64,000 nucleotides of DNA from Diospyros lotus (lineage: Eukaryota; Streptophyta; Magnoliopsida; Ericales; Ebenaceae): the NCBI RefSeq assembly GCF_014633365.1, contig NC_068345.1:13462058-13526057 (forward strand). The letters run 5' to 3'. The notes beneath the pieces are model-generated. The model made no database searches. It had not been told where the DNA came from and saw only the letters and a list, made by a program, of their open reading frames with translations. Below, in pieces: positions 25,601 to 34,600 of this stretch (positions are counted from its first letter, which is position 1; each line of letters starts with the position of its first letter). Both the position numbers and the translations under genes were made by a program.

Positions 25601-28600
25601 GAAGTGGGAACTCAATTCAGAGATCAACTACATAATTTAATGGTCATGTTCTCTCGCCAAAATCAGTCATCTCTAAATGGATCAACTTCAAATATTCCAG
25701 AAAGTACTAAGAGGTCTTTTGCTATATCTTTCTCCGCTCGATCTGGTGCTGCATCCCTTGTTTTTCGTCACGCAAGAACCATTCAAGGGCTGCACAATAT
25801 ACATGGGAGCTTTAATGTTCCTTTAAGTGGAGTTCAAAGACAGGAAGCCTTTCTAGTGGTCGTTTTGCTTTTGCCTCAAACAATCTCCCCATTGCCCATT
25901 TTCAAATATATCACGATAGCTCACATAGTCATTCAAGGGTGACAAACAGAGGTGGAATGAGTGTTGTTGGAAGCCTTGGATATAGCAGTGAGTGGCACAA
26001 ATGGACTTGGTGGTTCTATTCCTGGGATTCTTCCAACCTCTGCAGCAATTGGTAACCAGTGTGTTGTTCCCGGAATGGGAGTATCTCCAATTCTTGGAGA
26101 TGAAAGATCTCAAATTATAGGTTCAATGGGAAACATAGTCTATGGGGGCAACAGTGGGAGGAACATGAGCTCTGGTGAGGTTACTGAGGCAGCAAATGCA
26201 AAGGGACCATTTGATCTTTTTGCAAAAGAAGTTCATTCCAGCAAACACAAGGAAAAAGGAGTTGTTGAATTGTTTGCATGGAATCAGGAGGTTCAACTAA
26301 AAATTCAGTCAATATTAAGGAAGTTGGTGGTAGAACCGAAGCAAACTTATCAATGGTAACTCAGGATTCTGAAGAGGAAAGAAGATTGGACGAAGAGATC
26401 TATGTAGATCACACTTTACAAAAACAGGAAGCTGATGATTTGGGTGATAATTAGTCTATACAGTAGATTGGAGGTGAGAACTACTATGTAGATGGCTTCC
26501 ATACATCTGATAGTCCGGATAGGGATACTGTTTCATCAGATAATTTGGTTGTAAATCATGTTGGAAAAGAACGTTGGGATGAAGGCCTTATGGCAGCCAC
26601 TGAGGAACCGTTGGCTAGGATTTAAGTCACAACAGCTCCTAATGCTAATGCTCACAGACAGCCTTAATCTGAGTATCCAAGGCAAGTTTACAATTCTCCA
26701 TTGTTGCATTTCAAGGATGTTGTTGATATTTTTACAACAAAGCATGGTTGTGGGTTGAATGGGAATACAATAAAGGAAGCTAAGGATGTAGGCCCACCAT
26801 TCTTACTTGTATTGGACAATAATGAACTACTAACGGTAGTCACAGACACAGTTAGTCCTCCCTTTAGACTCCAAGTTTCAGCTACTAACTATATTGGTTA
26901 GAGTGTGGCTGATTATGTTCTTAAAGTGGAGACCAATCTTCATTGGACAGCTATTGTAGGAGGTGGTTTTAGTGGACTTGAACTCGATCAGCTTGCTTCT
27001 ATTGAAGTTCTAGGCCAAATTACGCTTGGAATTGATCTTAGAAACCTAAGAACAAAGAAGAAGAGGCCTAGAAGAGAAAGAAAGGAGGAGGAATTAAATA
27101 GAGAGAGAAATAGGGTATTGGGTAAAGAAATAGCGATGCAATCGTTGAAAATTCTTGAAGACGAGAACTCTCTCAAGGAGAGAGGAACTGTCATGACCCC
27201 GAGGATCCCCAATGATAGAGTAGGAAATATAATAGTATATGGCTTACATGCATTACCATATTTTGTAATTTCCTTTCCTTTTTCTGTTATAGATATTTGT
27301 TTTAGCTATAGGCAGTCATGGTCACTGTTGTAACTGCACATGGGTGCATGTGCATTGATGTGAGGCTGTACAAGTCATAGCTAGAGAGGATGGAAGGGTA
27401 TGTTTTTGATAATTGAATACTCTGATTTTCCTTCCTCTAAATTCTCTCTCTCTCTCTCTCCCCCCTCACTTTCTGTTCTTCTGATTTTCCCTATTCTTCT
27501 TTTAAATTCTCCCTTCATTCTTCCAATTTCCAATCCAACCCTAGGCTAAACCCTAGGTACATGACATTTACTAGGAAATTTAGGACTAGAAGAGGCTTTA
27601 GATAGTAAGGAAAAACCACTAGAAACTCTTATGAATGAATAGAAAAGAGAAACAACTAAATAGAGGAAAGAAATTGACAAGAAAGCATTCAATACACTAA
27701 TTTTAAGCCATGGGGACAAAGTATTGCGGGAGGTAGCTAAAATGACCATCACAGAAGCACTTTGGGATAGGGAAACCCTTTACATGACCAAGACTCTTTC
27801 TACCAGATTGTATTTGAAAACCTAATTATTTTCTTTCAAGATGGGTGAGGGTCAAAAGCTACAAGAACACATAGACAGTTTAACAAATTGTGTTTAGATC
27901 TTGAAAACATTGACATTAAATATGATGATGAGGATAAAGCCTTAGTCTTATTACTCTTACTACCAAAGTCATATGAAACATTTGTACATATTTTGAAACC
28001 TGGTAGGGATAAATTGGCCTTGGATGATGTTATAGGGGCCTTGAACTCAAAAGAGTTGCAGCATGAGGTAGAGGGAAAAAGTGTTGCTGGTGAAGTACTC
28101 TCGGTTGGAACTAGACCGGATAGGAATGATCCTAGGCAAAGGGGTAGGTCTAGGTCAAAATCAAGAAATGATAGGAGAATAACTAAGGGCTATTACTGCC
28201 ATGAGGAAGGGCATATCAAGAAGAATTGCCCTAAGAGAAAGAAAGAGTACCTAGAGAACAATAAGTCTGAAATCACCTCATCTCCATGTGAGTACAACTA
28301 TGACAATGCCGATGTTCTAGTAGTATCTGAAAATGCTAATGGAGAAACATGGATACTAGACTCGAGGTGTTCTTTCCATATGTCCCCACATAGGAAATGG
28401 TTTGTGAACTATAGAGACTTGATAGGTGGTAAGGTGTTATTAAGCAACAACCAAGAGTATAGGATCAAGGGAATTGGAGATGTAAGAATTAAGATTAAGG
28501 TTGCATGATGGATTGGTTAAAATCTTAAAATCTGTAAGATTTGTCCCAAGTTTGAAAAGAAATCTAATTTCCCTAGGTGAATTAGAATTGGTTTCTCCCA

Positions 28601-31600
28601 TAAAGGAGATAATGGAGTCCTAAAAGTTGCTAAAGGATCACTAATAGTGATGAAAGCAATCCTCAACAATGGTATTTATGTGATGCAAGCTTGCACTTTG
28701 TGTGGAGAAGCTGCAGCTACTAAAGAAAAAGCCTATGAGGATGGCTCACAATAGTGTAGGCCATGGGCATTTGAGGATAGCTCACAATAGTGAGCGAGGA
28801 CAAAAGGAGGTATCTAAGACAGGGATATTAGGAGAGGGAAAAGTTGCAGATGTGGAAAAGAGTGAATCATGCGGATTTGGTAAAGCTACCAAAGTTAAAT
28901 TCTCCAAAAGGCCTTGAATTCGTTTATAGCCCCATTAGAGGTCATTCATTAGGATCTATGGGGCCCTATCCAAACCTTGTCTCATGGTGGAGCTAGGTTA
29001 TTCATGCCTATTAGAGATGAAGTTTCCCTAAGAAATCCCAAGCAAACATGAGCTTGCTAGAAGGTTGCCTCTGGTGTGAAGGGTTATGAGTAATGAAGTT
29101 TGGAGTTAGGTGTGCCTAGGTCTATTTATAGCTAAGGAACTTACCTATGATAGAAATTCCACTATGAAAGACATAAAATTAGATAAAACTAATGTCGAGG
29201 AAGGTAATCTAGAAGGCTGTGTAATATAAACAGCAAGTAGAACTTCTTGAAAATGTCTTAAATAGCCCCATGAACTGTTAGAGCCCCTGATTCGTAAGTT
29301 TTACCAGAGGCAGGGGCAGCCAAGGAATAGGACATGGGGGCAGAAGAGTCAAATTCAGTCGGGGGAGAATAACAACCCACGTGGTTGTAATGGACTGAGG
29401 AGGAGCTAAAGAGGTATAAAAACAGGTGAAAAATGAGAGAGAAGTAGCTAGAGAATTCTGAGCCTATATTGTTTTCTTTTATGTTCTTAGCTTGTAATCG
29501 AAGATTCTTAACATTGATTGTGAGATTATATCAATTACTTGCGAGGATCCTATCAATTTTGTATCAGAGCATCACCAATCCTAATGGTAAACCTGATGGA
29601 CCGAGTAGGTGAATTGGAAGAGAGGATGGAAGGCATGCAATGGGGAGTTGATGCCTGGAGGGGTGAGGTTCAATTGGTGGGAAAGAATGTAGCGAGCTTG
29701 CTGGAACAGTTCGCTTGGATGAGAACGGGGTGGGAAGAGCAGGAACGGGAGAGGAAGAACAAGGAGGAGTTGGGAGACTAGCCTCGGAATTCATTCAGGA
29801 TTCCAATGCAACGCCTGAAATAAGAGTGTGGCGAGCTAAAGCAGGGGGTTCCAAGGAGGGTTGGCGGCCGGAGATCCAAGGGCAACGGTTGGAGATGCCC
29901 CTCTTTGAAGGCAAAGATCTTGACGGCTGGATATTCCGAACCGATAGGTACTTTGCAGTGAATGGGCTGACTAACGAGGAGAATATGGACACAGCAGCAC
30001 TATGTTTGGAGGGTGCTGCACTTTCATGGTTCCAGCGAAAGCAATGGAGACGGAGAGTGAGAAGCTGGGAAGAGCTAAAAGGGTTGCTGAGGAATCGCTT
30101 AGGATCCACGCAGGAAGGCACAGTGGAGAAGTCAGACAAGCTGGGGGACACAATTAAGGAGGGTGAGATGGTAGACTTGTCGCTAAATTCGGTGGTAGGC
30201 CTAACTCCACCACAGATGATGAAAGATCATGAAGAGGTGTGGGCCAAATATGGATGTTCCATTTTGTCAGATGGCTGGAAAGACAAGAGGGAAAGGACAC
30301 TGATTAATTTTTTAGTCAATTCTCCGAAAGGAAGCATGCTTTTGGAGTCTGTTGATGGTTCTAGCTATTCAAAGACTGGGGAAAAGATGTTTCAATTATT
30401 AAGTAAATGTGTGGAAAAGATTGGAGTAAGAAGTGTGGTGCAAGTGGTCACCGATAGTGCTTCAAACAATGTTTTAGCAGTTATGAAATTCATTTTTGTA
30501 ATTTGTATTATGTTTATAAATAGAAAAATGTGAATATTCATTAGATATTTATTATTTACTAATATCTTGTTAATTTCACTCTAAATAATAACAGGAAGAT
30601 TTTTTGAGGCAAAATATCCTACGTTGTTTTGGACACCATGTGCAGCGCACTGCTTGGATTTAGTGTTGGAAGATATTTTCAAGTTGCCTAATATGAAGAA
30701 GACATTTGAGAGAGTTGTTATGGTGAATAGCTACATCTATACTCGTTCGGGTCTAGTAAACATGCTTAGAAGGTTTACCGACAAGAAAGAGTTGTTGAGG
30801 CCTACAAAAACACAGTTTGCAACTGCCTTCATCACTTTGGGCAAGATGCATAGTCTGAAAAGCAACCTTAGAATGATGTTTACCTCCGAGGAGTGGGTGG
30901 CAAGCAAGTGGGTAAAAGAAGCGGGGGCTAAAAAGGTTGTAGAAGTGATTTGGATGCCTTCATTTTGGAACAATGTTGTATATGCTTTAAAGGTGGCTGG
31001 TCCATTGGTGCATGTACTGCGCTTAGTGGATTGTGAGAAGAAGCCGGCTATGGGATACATATATGAGGCCATGGATAGGGCCAAAGAAGCGACTGCTAAC
31101 TCTTTTAATGGGGATGAAAAGAAGTATGCACCCATTTTTCAGATCATTGATAATCGATGGGATGTTCAGCTTCACCGCCCCCTGCACGCTGCTGGTTGGT
31201 ACTTGAACCCAGAATATTTCTACAAGGCTGAACGTATAGATCCAAAGATCATGACTGGCTTATATGAATGCATTAGAAAGTTAAATCCATATGTAAAGGT
31301 TCAAGACCAAATTGATGCGGAGCTTTCGATGTATAGCAAGGCAGATGGGTTCTTTGAAAACTATATGGCTATTAGAAAGAGAGCTGAGAAATCACTAGGT
31401 ACACATATATACTTAATTGGAGTGTGTTTGAAAATGTAAGTGCATTGTACAGATAACACTTACAATTTTTATTAGTAGTTGGTTTGTTTCATGTAGCTTA
31501 TTCTTAGTATGTTTTTACATAAATTGTTGCAGCTTCATACTAAACAGAGAAACAGGCTTGATCAACTTCGTTTAACGACTTGGTATTTGTGAAATACAAT

Positions 31601-34600
31601 AGAGCATTGAAGCATCGGTATCAAATGCGTGATACCATTGACCCTATCATATTGACTCACATTGATGAAAGCAATGAATGGTTGACTGGAAAACTTGATG
31701 AGGAGAATGATAAAGATGATGAAACTGTTTTTCCAGATGACGTTGGGGATGGGTTGACATGGAGTAATGTCGTTGCGGCTGCAGGAGTTGGAGAGCCTAG
31801 TTATCGATTTAGAATTAAACAAACTCGATCACAATCGGGTTCAACTTCGACTTCGACTTCAAAGCTGCGAGTAACTTAGGATATTGAAGAAGAGGAGGAA
31901 AGTGAGGCAGAGACCGAAGATGATGAAGACTTGGAAGAGGGAGAAGAATTGGGAGATGAAGAAGAAGAAGAAGGGGTGATTGAAAGGGATGATCAAGATA
32001 TTGACCTTGATGTTGATGATGATTGATTAAAACTTCCTTATATTGATTGTGGACTTGTAGTGTTTATGCGTTTGTTTATAACTTTGCATTATGATTGGTA
32101 CTTGTTTGAGTTTAAGACTTTAAGTTTGAACTTTGATGATATTTCTAGTTTAGAATTTGCATGATGAATGAATCAATTTTGATGTTGTTAGTCTAGAATT
32201 TGAAGATAATAAATCATGAATGATATCAATGTGTTATTATTGATAATTTGATAGTTGTTTATAATTTTACAATATTTTGAGTTTTTTTTTCTAAAAGGTG
32301 CGCCTCGCGCCTCAAGCTCCAGGACCCTTTGCGCCTCTCGACTTTCAAAACTATGGGTTAGAGGTTTACTCACCATTCCATATCCTCTAACAAACTGACG
32401 ATAGTACCCGATAAGGCTAAGGAACTCCCGCAGAGCCCTCGCTGTTGTGGGCTGTGGCCAAGTTAACATGGCTTCCACCTTTTTAGGATCAGTCCTAACT
32501 CCTTCTTTTGATATCAAATTGCCCAAATACTCAACCTAATCTTGCCCAAAGGAACACTTAGACCTTTTGATGAAGAGTTGGTTAGATCTAAGGACTTCTA
32601 GGGTGGTTTTGAGGTGTTGTAGATGCTAGTTCAAGGTTGGGCTATAGACAAGGATATCATCGAAAAATACAAGTATGAATTTCCTTAGGTAGAGTTCAAA
32701 GATTTGGTTCATTAGGGCTTGAAAAGTGGTCGGTGCATTGGTGAGCCCAAATGACATCACCAAGAATTCGAAATGTCTATGATGGGTTATAAAAGTTGTT
32801 TTATGGACATCATCAGGGCTCATTCTTATTTGGTGGTATCCCGAACGAAGGTCTAGCTTTGAAAAAAAATTGGCATTGTGTAGCTCATCCATTAGGTCTT
32901 CTACCAAGGGTATAGGATACTTGTCTTTGATAGTTAAAGCATTTAATTGGCAGTAATCCACAAAAAAGCGCCAAGATTCATCTTTCTTTTTTACAAGGAG
33001 AACTGGTGAAGCAAATGGGCTCTGGCTGGGCCTTATGAAGGATTGTTTTAGCATCTCCTTTACCATTTTCTCGATTTCTGTTTTCTGGACTGGAGAATAA
33101 CGGTATGATCTAATGTTTACGGGTTCGGTATTGGGTTTGAGGTTGATTGAATGGTCCAAGGCTCGGTTTGGGGGTAGAGTATCAGGTTCAGTAAATAAGT
33201 CCTTAAACTCTAACAACAATTCATCAATAGGGGTCTGAAGGTGTACCTGGTCAAGTTCACATCGCTGGCTGCTGACACTCAAGTATAATTCTCCATACAG
33301 CTTCTGCTCGGCCCCTTCTTCTACTGCTACAATGGAAAACAACTGTGTCAGTTGGCTCCACTTGTTTCTGAACACCCTATGGAGCCTTTTCCCCGTTATC
33401 ATCCTACAAGTCCCAAACTCTCTCCCTCCCATTAGAGTCATTCTTCTTCCTCCCTTGTCAAAGGATATCTCCATCTTACTGAAATCACAGCTTATGGGGC
33501 TCACTCCTTTCATCCAATCAACCCCTAGTACCACATCGCAGCCCTCTAATTGCAGCAACCTTAGGTCCGCTTCAAAATTCTCACCTTGCATCTCCCAATT
33601 AAACCCCTGGCATACTGACTCATTGATCACCCTATTCCCATTAGCCACCGTCACACTTAGGGGTTGAGTTTCCTTGAGGGAACACCTCAGTCTTTTTGCA
33701 AAACCTTCATCCAAGAAGCTGTGTGCTTCCACTATCAATTAAGATCAACAAACTGTCATCCTTCACCTTCCCTTCTACTTTAATTATCTTGTTATTGGTC
33801 ACCCCCTTCAGCGCATGTAATGAGATTTCACCCGTGTCTCTTTCCCCGAGCTCATCATCCTCCTCATCATCCTCTTCCCTTTCTTTCCCCGAGCTCATCA
33901 TCCTCTTCCCTTTCTTCTTCTTCGGATCCCCTTCTAGTAACAATAGCTGACGCCTGTGTTGATGCCCGAGATAATATTTATCCCCGCATCTAAAACATAA
34001 CCCCGGCTACCTCCTTGAATCATTGTATTTTCCCCCAGAGCTAAGCCCCCTTGAAATTCTAACACCTTGACCGCCTCTAACCCAATCATTGTTATGTACC
34101 TTCTCTCCTTGATGGGACGCGCTTCCAGTGACAGCCCGGCGTTGTTGCCTCTACTTCCTCATCAAGGCCGCCGCCACCATCTCTTGTAGACATGCACTTT
34201 CTGCTGCCTGCTCCACTGTTCTAGGCCGAATCATTTTAACCATAGGTCTCAGGTTCTCGATGAGCCTGCTCAAGAAGCTTGACACAAAATAAGCTTCCGA
34301 GAGGTGGGGGTCGTTGTTGATCATCAGTGATCTTAGCTCTTCAAACCTCCTCAGATAGGCATTCACCTCTCCCACTTGTTTTAATTTATTGAATTCCTCA
34401 ATAACATCCGACATACTCTTTTCCCCAAACCTCTCGCATAGCCTGTCAATAAACTCCACCCATGTAGGGTTATCCCTGACCCTTATCCACCCCTGGTACC
34501 ATGCGTCTAGCAAGTCATCAAAGTAGGCTAAAGCCAGGGCTACCCTCCTTCCCTCAGGTACGTTGTACCAATCGAACATGCGCACACATTTTCTCACCCA

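Larger units (their letters stand above)
24097..27566 (+). mobile_element. Non-autonomous LTR element N3
   Basis: LTRs of 382 and 378 bases (TGTCATGACCCC...ACATGACA) are flanked by TTTAC (24092-24096, 27567-27571), and the copia gag reads across. The PBS is TGGTATCAGAGCG at 24481. The 2.7-kb body has a gag N-terminus related to chromoviruses A and C and then degenerate unknown sequence; no enzymes. The polypurine end (CAAGGAGAGAGGAAC) resembles that of N2. Confidence 0.93.
21740..29275 (+). mobile_element. Decayed copia element G, holding N3
   Basis: An LTR ending ATATTTCAACA at 23935, a PBS TGGTATCAAAGC (23939-23950), a copia gag start at 24021, and after the N3 insertion the rest of gag, protease and the GAG-pre-integrase region up to about 28920, with weak traces to 29230. 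The integrase core, RT, RNase H and 3' LTR are missing. The left border is approximate, and foreign LTR-like sequence seems to lie inside the 5' LTR at about 22060-23640. Confidence 0.75.
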
